Below are positions 1 to 5,384 of a stretch of DNA of 5,384 nucleotides, piece after piece (position 1 is the stretch's first letter; each line of letters opens with the position of its first letter). Source of the DNA: Bacteroidales bacterium (lineage in GTDB: Bacteria > Bacteroidota > Bacteroidia > Bacteroidales > GCA-2711565); NCBI GenBank assembly GCA_029931995.1, contig JAOZQX010000125.1, positions 1 through 5,384 on the forward strand, in the 5' to 3' direction. The notes under the pieces were generated by a model. That model was not told the origin of the DNA. It made no database searches and saw only the letters and a program-made list of their open reading frames with translations. The translations under genes and the position numbers were made by a program.

Positions 1-132
1 TGAGAGAACAACGATTAGAGCCATGGTTCCAATTGTAATTCCGCTTACCGAAATCCCCGAAATAATATTAATGATATTATGGGATTTTTTGGAGATTAAA
101 TATCGCCGCGCTATGTAAAACGGGAGATTCAA
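1..132 (-). CDS. FtsX/LolC-type lipoprotein-release ABC permease, N-terminal fragment
   Basis: This is the first 44 codons of a gene cut by the left edge of the window, read on the minus strand. The translation begins (L/M)NLPFYIARRYLISKKSHN and continues into a hydrophobic stretch, IINIISGISVSGITIG, then TMALIVVLS. A short basic amphipathic start with an ARRYL-SKKSHN motif leading into the first transmembrane helix is characteristic of the LolC/LolE/FtsX permeases of Bacteroidota, which with a LolD-type ATPase extract lipoproteins from the inner membrane. The frame is closed upstream by the rbfA stop codon, two codons away, and no ATG occurs before codon 37, so TTG at 132-130 is the only sensible start. 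It follows rbfA by 3 nt, so the two are almost certainly one transcript. Family assignment is from the N-terminus only; the periplasmic domain and remaining helices lie outside. Confidence 0.8.
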   Translation of the reverse strand, partial: MNLPFYIARRYLISKKSHNIINIISGISVSGITIGTMALIVVLS

Positions 133-135
133 GGC

Positions 136-477
136 TTATGGGGTTTTTAATAAGTTTTCGATATTGTCGATATAATCTAAGGAATCATCCAGATAAAAAT
201 GCAATTCGGGTACCGCCCGCAATTGATTTTTTACTCGTTGCGAGAGTTGATGGCGGATTTCTTTAGCGTGTGAACGAATTTTTTTCAGCATAGCTTCATT
301 ATCTTTCGAGGTAAAAATGCTTACATAAACTTTAGCCATACCTAAGTCGGGGCTAACTTGTACTTTGGTAACCGTAAGCATGGCTCCCGAAAATAAATTC
401 CGGCCTTCTAATTGTAAAATCTCCCCTAAATCTTTTTGTAAGAGTTTATTGATCCGGTTTTGTCGTTTCGATTCCAT
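136..477 (-). CDS. rbfA: 30S ribosome-binding factor RbfA
   Basis: RbfA binds the immature 30S subunit and assists late 16S rRNA 5'-end maturation, notably at low temperature; it acts in the cytosol. The 113-residue product has the family's usual length and its KH-like layout: a basic N-terminal helix (ESKRQNRINKLLQKDL, residues 2-17), the strand pair around LTVTKVQVSPDLGMAKVYVS (34-53), a basic helix (about 61-86), and the hallmark LRAVPELHF (86-94) followed by DDSLDYIDNIENLL (97-110). By hand alignment to E. coli RbfA, the interhelical Ala-x-Gly kink is Lys72-Glu-Ile74 here, which may be normal for the phylum. The ATG at 477-475 lies 4 nt from a perfect TAnnTTTG box, so the message is predicted to have almost no leader. 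The LolC-type permease gene follows after 3 nt. Identification is very secure; the promoter reading is inference. Confidence 0.96.
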   Translation of the reverse strand: MESKRQNRINKLLQKDLGEILQLEGRNLFSGAMLTVTKVQVSPDLGMAKVYVSIFTSKDNEAMLKKIRSHAKEIRHQLSQRVKNQLRAVPELHFYLDDSLDYIDNIENLLKTP

Positions 478-481
478 AGCA

Positions 482-512
482 CAAATGTAGCATTTTAAGT
501 TATATTAACACA
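482..512 (-). promoter_or_regulatory. Predicted rbfA promoter
   Basis: On the minus strand TACATTTG (489-482) matches the Bacteroidetes -7 consensus TAnnTTTG exactly. Nineteen bases upstream is TGTG (512-509), a one-mismatch version of the -33 element TTTG at a normal spacing. The box ends 4 nt before the rbfA ATG, so transcription would begin at about 477, at or next to the start codon. Confidence 0.65.
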
Positions 513-536
513 AGCGTGTGTTTTGCTCAATAGCAA
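507..536. repeat. Two abutting inverted repeats in the divergent promoter gap
   Basis: AACACA-AGCG-TGTGTT (507-522) is a perfect 6-bp inverted repeat with a 4-nt spacer. It is followed without a gap by TTGCT-CAAT-AGCAA (523-536), a perfect 5-bp inverted repeat with a 4-nt spacer. The outer arms of the first repeat coincide with the likely -33 regions of the two divergent promoters, and the second sits between the -33 and -7 of the ABC exporter promoter, so they could be operators. Short repeats of this size do arise by chance in 74 bp, so function is unproven. Confidence 0.4.
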
Positions 537-549
537 TTTGTTATATTTG
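517..549 (+). promoter_or_regulatory. Predicted promoter of the ABC exporter gene
   Basis: TATATTTG (542-549) is an exact match to the Bacteroidetes -7 consensus TAnnTTTG and ends 2 nt before the first ATG (552). The -33 element is less clear: TGTG (517-520) lies 21 nt upstream, while a true TTTG (522-525) has a 16-nt spacer, shorter than usual. Transcription is predicted to start at about 553-556, within or beside the two tandem ATG codons. Confidence 0.6.
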
Positions 550-551
550 CA

Positions 552-2378
552 ATGATGAAAAGTTTGCTAAATATTTTACGTTATGTAATTCCATATTGGG
601 GATTGGCCTTGTTAAATATTTGTTTTAATATTTTATCAGTCATATTTTCATTAGCATCTTTATCGCTATTTGCTCCGGTATTACAAATTTTATTTAAAAC
701 TGCAGAAGCCCCAGAAAAAGTTGAAGATTTTTCATGGCTAAATTTCAATAGTTTAAAAGACCAATTTTATTATGAAATTGGACAATTAATCGAAAGTCAT
801 GGCGAAATGAATGTTCTTTTGTACGTTTCGGTCACCATTGTTGTATTGTTCTTTTTCAAAAATTTGTTTAGGTATTTGGCCATGTTTTTTCTAGCCCCTA
901 TCCGAAATGGAGTTGTTAAAGATCTGAGAAACAAGCTTTATCATAGAACTCTTATTCTTCCTTTAGCTTATTTTAGTGAACAAAAAAAAGGAGATATTAT
1001 TGCCCGGATGACATCTGATGTGCAGGAAGTTGAATGGTCAATTATGAGCTCGCTTGAAATGATGTTTCGCGATCCCATCGCAATCATTTCGTATTTAATT
1101 GCTCTTTTTATAATCAGTCCGCAGCTAACAGTTTTCGTTTTAATTTTATTACCTCTTAGCGCATTTGTTATTGGGAGGATTGGAAAAAGTTTGAAAAGAA
1201 CTTCGGTTAAAGGACAACGACAATTAGGTTTAATTTTATCAATTATTGAAGAAACGCTAGGCGGGCTTCGAATTATAAAAGCATTTACAGCCATTAATTT
1301 GTCAAATGAAAAATTCAGGAATTCTAATCAGCGATATACCACTATCATGATCAGGCTATATCGAAAAAGAGATTTGGCCTCTCCTTTGAGTGAAATTCTT
1401 TCTTCGATAGTTATGGTTATTGTTTTGTGGTTTGGTGGTAGAATGGTATTGAACCCTGAAAGTAATTTAGATGCAGCCATCTTCTTGACATATATTATGA
1501 TTTTTTCGCAAATTATTGTTCCTGCAAAAGCCATAACCAGAGCTGTTTATAATATCCAAAAAGGGTCGGCATCGGTAGAACGTATTCAGGAAATTTTTGA
1601 TGCTGAGGAAGTGATTGTTGAAAAACCAAATGCAGAAAAGATTAGCGATTTTAAAAAAGAAGTTGAGTATAAGAATGTCACTTTTGCTTACGAAAAGGAA
1701 AAGGTGCTTCAAAATATTAATCTCAAAATTGAAAAGGGGAAAACCATTGCTTTGGTTGGTCCATCTGGTGGAGGAAAATCGACCCTTGTTGATTTGTTGC
1801 CACGATTTTACGATAGCTTAGAAGGCGGAATTCTTGTGGATGGAAAAGATGTGAAAGATTTAGTTATCGATGATTTGCGTGGACTGATGGGAATTGTAAG
1901 TCAGGAGTCAATTCTTTTTAATGATACCATTTTGGGTAATATTGCCATGGGTATGGAAGATGTGAATGAGGAAGACGTGATTGCTGCTGCCAAGGTGGCT
2001 AATGCCCACGAATTTATTGCGGAAATGGAAGAAGGCTATCAAACCAATATTGGCGATCGTGGGGTGAAACTTTCGGGAGGGCAACGCCAACGAATAAGCA
2101 TTGCTCGTGCAGTTTTAAAAAACCCGCCCATCCTTATTTTAGACGAGGCAACTTCAGCTTTGGATACCGAATCAGAACGTTTGGTTCAGGAAGCTCTAAT
2201 AAAGTTGATGAAAAATCGCACTTCAATTGTTATTGCCCACCGCTTATCAACAATTCAACATGCCGATGAAATTATCGTGCTTAGCAAAGCTGAGATTGTG
2301 GAAAGGGGCAAACACCAAGATTTATTAGCAAAAAATGGAGTCTATAAAAAACTCTGCGATCTGCAATCATTTGCTTAA
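552..2378 (+). CDS. MsbA-like ABC exporter (fused permease and ATPase half-transporter)
   Basis: This 608-residue protein is a type IV ABC half-transporter that should homodimerise in the inner membrane and export a lipid or hydrophobic compound driven by ATP. Six hydrophobic segments lie at roughly 16-47, 87-116, 174-190, 191-210, 278-300 and 306-330, with a coupling-helix region at about 138-161. The ATPase domain (about 370-608) is complete: A-loop Tyr380, Walker A GPSGGGKST (403-411), Q-loop Gln451, signature LSGGQ (507-511), Walker B ILILDE (527-532) with catalytic Glu532, D-loop SALD (535-538) and switch His563. It is somewhat longer than E. coli MsbA (582 residues); a long loop between the first two helices (about 48-86) accounts for much of this. 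Tandem ATG codons at 552 and 555 are both possible starts. The gene diverges from rbfA and no partner gene adjoins it. Lipid A flippase versus multidrug export cannot be settled from sequence, so no symbol is given. Confidence 0.93.
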   Translation: MMKSLLNILRYVIPYWGLALLNICFNILSVIFSLASLSLFAPVLQILFKTAEAPEKVEDFSWLNFNSLKDQFYYEIGQLIESHGEMNVLLYVSVTIVVLFFFKNLFRYLAMFFLAPIRNGVVKDLRNKLYHRTLILPLAYFSEQKKGDIIARMTSDVQEVEWSIMSSLEMMFRDPIAIISYLIALFIISPQLTVFVLILLPLSAFVIGRIGKSLKRTSVKGQRQLGLILSIIEETLGGLRIIKAFTAINLSNEKFRNSNQRYTTIMIRLYRKRDLASPLSEILSSIVMVIVLWFGGRMVLNPESNLDAAIFLTYIMIFSQIIVPAKAITRAVYNIQKGSASVERIQEIFDAEEVIVEKPNAEKISDFKKEVEYKNVTFAYEKEKVLQNINLKIEKGKTIALVGPSGGGKSTLVDLLPRFYDSLEGGILVDGKDVKDLVIDDLRGLMGIVSQESILFNDTILGNIAMGMEDVNEEDVIAAAKVANAHEFIAEMEEGYQTNIGDRGVKLSGGQRQRISIARAVLKNPPILILDEATSALDTESERLVQEALIKLMKNRTSIVIAHRLSTIQHADEIIVLSKAEIVERGKHQDLLAKNGVYKKLCDLQSFA

Positions 2379-2426
2379 ATTTTCAACATTTAAAAATTTC
2401 GTTGTTCATAAATGCAGGCTTAATAA

Positions 2427-2459
2427 TTTGTTTTCCAGCTTTTATTTTCATTAAATTTG
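2427..2459 (+). promoter_or_regulatory. Predicted promoter of the amidohydrolase-barrel-mtnA run
   Basis: TTTG (2427-2430) and TAAATTTG (2452-2459) match the Bacteroidetes -33 and -7 elements exactly, separated by 21 nt. Transcription is expected near 2464, leaving an A-rich leader of about 14 nt before ATG 2478. The upstream TTG at 2457 lies inside the -7 box and would not be in the message, which decides the start of the following gene. Confidence 0.7.
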
Positions 2460-2477
2460 GATAAAACCAAAAATATC

Positions 2478-3674
2478 ATGGAAGTTTTGAGAGAGAAAGT
2501 GAAGACTATGGCCTCCGATTATGCATCGGAGATTGTGAAAATTCGGAGGCATCTGCATGCCCATCCCGAATTATCAAATCAAGAGTTTAAAACTTCTGAG
2601 TACATTGTTGAAATATTGACTGAGCTTGAAATCCCTTTTGAAAAAGGAATATTCAAAACGGGAATTGTGGCATTAATTGAAGGAAAAAATCCTGATAAGA
2701 AAGTAATCGCCTTAAGAGCTGATATGGATGCCCTCCCTATTAATGAACAAAATAAAGTAGAATATCTCTCGCAAAATAAAGGTGTTATGCATGCCTGTGG
2801 TCACGATGTTCACATGGCTTCATTAATCGGTACAGCAAAAATTCTGAATGATTTAAAAGACGAATTTGAAGGAACTGTAAAATTAATTTTTCAGCCTGCA
2901 GAAGAAAAAATACCCGGGGGGGCAAAATTTATGATTGAGGAGGGTGTGCTTGAAGATCCCACTCCAACGATAATGTTTGGGCAGCATGTTTTTCCCGAAT
3001 TGGAAGCTGGAAAGATTGGAATTAAGTCGGAAAAATATATGGCTTCGGCCGATGAAATAAATATTACTGTAAAAGGAAAAGGCGGTCATGCGGCAACACC
3101 CTATATGTTGGTCGATCCAATTCTAATTGCTTCTCAAATTATTACTTCATTGCAGCAAATTGTTAGTCGCAATACACATTTTAATATGCCTACCGTTTTA
3201 TCTTTTGGGCGATTTATTGCTGATGGCACTTACAATGTTATTCCTGACGAGGTTGAATTGAAAGGAACATTCAGGACTTTTGATGAAGATTGGCGTGCTA
3301 AGGCTCACCATAAAATTGAACAAATTGCGACTTCTATTGCTAAAGCAGCCGGAGGCGATTGCGATGTATTTATTGATAAAGGTTATCCTTTCTTAGTAAA
3401 TAATGTTGCCGTATCTGATAGGGCTTTTAAACATGCGGTAGAATTTTTGGGCGAAGAAAATGTAGTTGAACTTGACTTACGGATGACAGCCGAAGATTTT
3501 GCTTATTTTGCGCAACAAGTACCCTCTTGTTTTTATCGTTTGGGTATTCGTAATGAAAAAAGGGGAATCGATTCGAACTTGCATACACCTACTTTTGATG
3601 TGGATGAAAAAAGCTTGGAAACAGGCATGGGTGTAATGGCTTGGTTAACTTTAGAAGAATTAAAAAACAGTTAA
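2478..3674 (+). CDS. M20-family metal-dependent amidohydrolase (N-acyl amino acid hydrolase type)
   Basis: The 398-residue protein belongs to the M20D group (hippurate hydrolase, N-acyl-L-amino acid and N-acetyl-diaminopimelate deacylases), cytosolic enzymes that hydrolyse the amide bond of acylated amino acids with a two-metal centre. Visible motifs in order: HLHAHPELS near the N-terminus, ALRADMDALPI, MHACGHD with ligands Cys107 and His109, QPAEE with catalytic Glu142 and ligand Glu143, GQHV with His170, KGGHAATP with His204 opening the inserted dimerisation domain, MTAEDFAYF, and LHTPTF with His369. All expected metal and catalytic residues are present and the length is normal, so it should be active. 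No signal peptide is seen. An upstream TTG at 2457 would add seven residues, but it overlaps a promoter -7 box, so ATG 2478 is chosen. The barrel-protein gene follows after 5 nt. The acyl and amino acid specificity cannot be read from the sequence. Confidence 0.92.
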   Translation: MEVLREKVKTMASDYASEIVKIRRHLHAHPELSNQEFKTSEYIVEILTELEIPFEKGIFKTGIVALIEGKNPDKKVIALRADMDALPINEQNKVEYLSQNKGVMHACGHDVHMASLIGTAKILNDLKDEFEGTVKLIFQPAEEKIPGGAKFMIEEGVLEDPTPTIMFGQHVFPELEAGKIGIKSEKYMASADEINITVKGKGGHAATPYMLVDPILIASQIITSLQQIVSRNTHFNMPTVLSFGRFIADGTYNVIPDEVELKGTFRTFDEDWRAKAHHKIEQIATSIAKAAGGDCDVFIDKGYPFLVNNVAVSDRAFKHAVEFLGEENVVELDLRMTAEDFAYFAQQVPSCFYRLGIRNEKRGIDSNLHTPTFDVDEKSLETGMGVMAWLTLEELKNS

Positions 3675-3679
3675 GAGCT

Positions 3680-4159
3680 ATGAAAAAAATTATATTTATT
3701 GGAGTGTTTATTTTACTTGTATTCTCGGTAAATGCACAAGATTATTATACGGCTGTTGGTATTCGTGGAGGTATGTCGAATGGTGTTACCGTGAAACATT
3801 TTCTTTCGAGAGTGGATGCTGTTGAAGGAATTGTTGCTACTCGTTGGGGTGGTTTTATTGTTACGGGGCTGTACGAATTTGTACACGAATTTAAAACTCC
3901 TGGATTGAATTGGTATTATGGTTTTGGTGTTCATCTTGGTTACTGGAATGGTAGTCGATCTGAAAAACCTGGCTGGTGGGAATTAGAACACGATGGAGGC
4001 GTTACAATCATGGGTGCCGACGGAATTCTTGGCATTGAATATACGTTTGAAGATGTTCCGATAAATATTTCAATAGATTGGAAACCTGTTTTTAATATGC
4101 TTGGTTATTCCGGATGGTGGGGTGATCAGGCTGCCGCATCCATACGTTATACATTTTAA
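3680..4159 (+). CDS. Small secreted protein, probable 8-stranded outer-membrane beta-barrel
   Basis: The gene encodes 159 residues starting at ATG 3680. MKKIIFIGVFILLVFSVNA is a classic signal peptide with likely cleavage after Ala19 and mature Gln20, typical of Bacteroidota exports. The mature part shows about eight amphipathic, aromatic- and glycine-rich stretches fitting beta-strands, among them AVGIRGGM, GVTVKHFL, GLYEFVHEF, WYYGFGVHLGYW, ADGILGIEYTF, INISIDWKPVF and AAASIRYTF. It ends in Phe after alternating hydrophobic residues, the usual C-terminal signal for barrel insertion by BamA. Similar small barrel-like hypothetical proteins are common in Bacteroidota, generally of unknown function. 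A longer reading from TTG 3641 inside the amidohydrolase gene would put 13 charged residues before the signal peptide and is unlikely. It lies 5 nt after the amidohydrolase and 9 nt before the mtnA-like gene, so it is probably co-transcribed. The barrel topology is inferred by eye. Confidence 0.82.
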   Translation: MKKIIFIGVFILLVFSVNAQDYYTAVGIRGGMSNGVTVKHFLSRVDAVEGIVATRWGGFIVTGLYEFVHEFKTPGLNWYYGFGVHLGYWNGSRSEKPGWWELEHDGGVTIMGADGILGIEYTFEDVPINISIDWKPVFNMLGYSGWWGDQAAASIRYTF

Positions 4160-4168
4160 TCAAAACTA

Positions 4169-5227
4169 ATGAAAGTACACGGAGAAGAATACCGGACTAT
4201 TTGGATGGAGGATTCAACGGTTTTTATGATCGATCAAAACCTATTACCGTTTGAGTTTGTAATTTATGAGTCCAAAACCTATTTCGATACTTGTTTTGCC
4301 ATTTCAACAATGATTGTGAGAGGGGCTGGAGCAATTGGTGCTGCTGCAGGATTTGCTATGGCACAGGCTTATACTGAAGCTCCAAAAGATGATTTTGATG
4401 ATTTTATATTGCAAGCCAAAGATGATATTTCGGCTACACGCCCTACAGCACAAAATCTTTTTTATGCCATAGATCGGGTTTATCGTGCAGGAAAAAAATC
4501 GGTGGAAGATGCAGTAAAAGAAGCTTTGCTTATTGCCGATGAGGATGCTCGCGATTCGCGATTGATTGGCCAACATGGAATGACTTTGATAGAAGACAAT
4601 ACACGAATACTGACTCATTGCAATGCCGGCTGGTTGGCATTTGTCAATTATGGTACAGCTTTATCTCCAATATACATGGCTCATAAAGATGGTAGAAATG
4701 TTTTTGTATATGTGGATGAAACTCGTCCTCGTGGACAAGGAGCCAGATTAACTGCCTGGGAATTAAAAAATGAGAATATCGATCATAAAATTATTCCTGA
4801 TAATGCCGCTGCTTATTTTATGTCGAGAGGCGAAGTGGATATGGTTATTGTTGGTGCCGACCGTATTGCAAGTAATGGCGACACAGCCAATAAAATTGGG
4901 ACACTCGAAAAAGCTATTTTGGCGAAAGAGTTTAGTATTCCCTTTTATGTAGCTGCTCCAACCTCAACCTTTGATATGACTTGCAAGCATGGAAACGATA
5001 TTGAGATTGAAAATCGTAACGAGGAAGAAGTTCTTTATCAAACCGGTACCGATAAAAACGGGAATTTGAATAAATTTTTGGTTTGTTCACCAGGTTCTGG
5101 TGCGCTTAACCCTGCTTTTGATGTTACCCCCAAAAAATATATTACAGCATTTATCACTGAGAAAGGAATTATTAATCCTTTTGCTCAATCAATAAAAAGG
5201 ATTTGTAAAGAATTAAATTGCGAATAA
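4169..5227 (+). CDS. mtnA: S-methyl-5-thioribose-1-phosphate isomerase (MtnA-like)
   Basis: MtnA converts 5-methylthioribose-1-phosphate to 5-methylthioribulose-1-phosphate in methionine salvage; the fold is shared with the eIF2B alpha/beta/delta subunits. The 352-residue protein has usual length and the family blocks: RGAGAIG (51-57), THCNAG with catalytic Cys151, DETRPRGQGARLTAWEL (183-199), DNAAA, GADRIASNGDTANKIGT with catalytic Asp231, and FYVAAPTSTFD. Cys151 and Asp231 are 80 residues apart, as in B. subtilis MtnA (Cys160, Asp240). Differences from the common form include RGAGAIG for RGAPAIG, DNAAA for the DxMAA-like block, and a variant stretch between NRNEEEVLYQ and LNPAFDVTP. Related isomerases act on 5-deoxyribose-1-phosphate or ribose-1,5-bisphosphate, so the substrate is less certain than the fold and chemistry. 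No other methionine-salvage gene is visible here. ATG 4169 lies 9 nt after the previous stop, suggesting one operon. Confidence 0.88.
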   Translation: MKVHGEEYRTIWMEDSTVFMIDQNLLPFEFVIYESKTYFDTCFAISTMIVRGAGAIGAAAGFAMAQAYTEAPKDDFDDFILQAKDDISATRPTAQNLFYAIDRVYRAGKKSVEDAVKEALLIADEDARDSRLIGQHGMTLIEDNTRILTHCNAGWLAFVNYGTALSPIYMAHKDGRNVFVYVDETRPRGQGARLTAWELKNENIDHKIIPDNAAAYFMSRGEVDMVIVGADRIASNGDTANKIGTLEKAILAKEFSIPFYVAAPTSTFDMTCKHGNDIEIENRNEEEVLYQTGTDKNGNLNKFLVCSPGSGALNPAFDVTPKKYITAFITEKGIINPFAQSIKRICKELNCE

Positions 5228-5318
5228 TTTGCACCAATCTTTTATCCTTTGTTGAATTTTCGAGTAAGCAAAATCTCAATCGATTATTATCTGTAATTTT
5301 ACCAGAATAATACAAGCT
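5228..5318 (+). promoter_or_regulatory. ygiQ leader with weak promoter-like box and hairpin
   Basis: This 91-nt AT-rich gap precedes the ygiQ-like start. TAATTTTA (5294-5301) matches the -7 consensus TAnnTTTG in all but the last base, but no clear -33 element is seen upstream. The box sits in the loop of an imperfect inverted repeat: 5285-5293 can pair with 5303-5312 in nine base pairs with one bulged A at 5307. There is no GC-rich stem followed by a T run, so it is not a recognisable terminator for the mtnA-like gene. Confidence 0.3.
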
Positions 5319-5384
5319 ATGGAGTTTGAATATAAAATTACGGATTGGCTACCAACTACTCTCGAAGAAGTAAAAAAAAGAGGC
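5319..5384 (+). CDS. ygiQ: YgiQ-family radical SAM protein, N-terminal fragment
   Basis: Only 22 codons are in the window, giving MEFEYKITDWLPTTLEEVKK followed by Arg-Gly at the right edge. The ITDWLPTT-EEV--RG pattern is the beginning of Bacteroidota YgiQ proteins, which normally continue into a GW-x-DVI--SGDAYVDHPSFG block and later a radical SAM CxxxCxxC cluster; none of that is visible here. YgiQ proteins are cytosolic radical SAM enzymes whose reaction has not, to my knowledge, been established. ATG 5319 is the first start after an in-frame stretch with no close Shine-Dalgarno sequence. The gene follows the mtnA-like gene on the same strand at a 91-nt distance, so it may have its own promoter. 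The call rests on remembered N-terminal resemblance only. Confidence 0.72.
   Translation, partial: MEFEYKITDWLPTTLEEVKKRG

Noticed and set aside
968..1712. Minus-strand open frames opposite the ABC exporter gene (968-1294, 1328-1534, 1467-1712)
   Set aside because: They lie entirely antisense to a well-supported gene, give low-complexity Ile/Ser/Phe-rich products without recognisable motifs, and lack promoter boxes.
1615..2090. Short frames inside the exporter ATPase region (1615-1821 plus, 1908-2090 minus)
   Set aside because: Both overlap intact Walker A to signature coding sequence in another frame; shadows of the real gene.
2379..2426. Possible terminator after the ABC exporter (CAAC near 2385 and GTTG near 2403)
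   Set aside because: The potential stem is only four base pairs around an AT-rich loop and has no T run after it.
2883..3089. Minus-strand open frame within the M20 gene
   Set aside because: Antisense to the catalytic region of an intact enzyme gene, with no family resemblance.
3646..3653. TAACTTTA as a -7 box for the barrel gene
   Set aside because: It misses the final G, has no TTTG at the right distance, and lies in the end of the amidohydrolase coding sequence.
3641..3679. TTG-initiated N-terminal extension of the barrel protein
   Set aside because: It would overlap the amidohydrolase gene by 34 nt and place basic residues before a complete signal peptide; ATG 3680 is the better start.
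3713..4952. Other short frames over the barrel and mtnA-like genes (3713-3934 minus, 4304-4618 minus, 4770-4952 plus)
   Set aside because: They overlap conserved coding blocks of real genes and show no independent motif or start signal.

Overview
The window looks like ordinary chromosomal DNA from a member of the Bacteroidota, probably a Bacteroidales-like or related marine or anaerobic lineage. The sequence reasons are AT-rich coding, absence of Shine-Dalgarno sequences before the starts, several TAnnTTTG boxes (the Bacteroidetes -7 promoter element) just before genes, and the pairing of rbfA with a LolC/E-type permease, an arrangement I know from this phylum. The finer taxonomy is inference.

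Layout. On the minus strand at the left edge, rbfA (136-477) is followed 3 nt downstream by the N-terminus of a FtsX/LolC-type lipoprotein-release permease (1-132, TTG start, cut by the window edge). A 74-bp divergent promoter region (478-551) separates rbfA from an MsbA-like ABC exporter half-transporter (552-2378) on the plus strand. A new promoter at about 2427-2459 then starts a tight three-gene run: an M20-family amidohydrolase (2478-3674), a small secreted protein that is probably an eight-stranded outer-membrane barrel (3680-4159), and an MtnA-like methylthioribose-1-phosphate isomerase (4169-5227). After a 91-bp gap, the first 22 codons of a YgiQ-family radical SAM protein (5319-5384) run off the right edge.

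How they fit together. rbfA and the permease are a housekeeping pair (ribosome maturation and outer-membrane lipoprotein release). The ABC exporter is divergent from them and probably shares the regulatory gap. The amidohydrolase, barrel protein and isomerase are spaced so closely (5 and 9 nt) that co-transcription is likely, but no shared pathway is evident: a cytosolic deacylase, an envelope protein and a nucleoside-salvage enzyme. No rRNA, tRNA, CRISPR array, insertion sequence, convincing intrinsic terminator or mobile element was seen, and I found no evidence of a novel multi-gene system. The points most worth a second look are start-site corrections, the symmetric divergent promoter with predicted leaderless messages, and the variant motifs of the MtnA-like enzyme.
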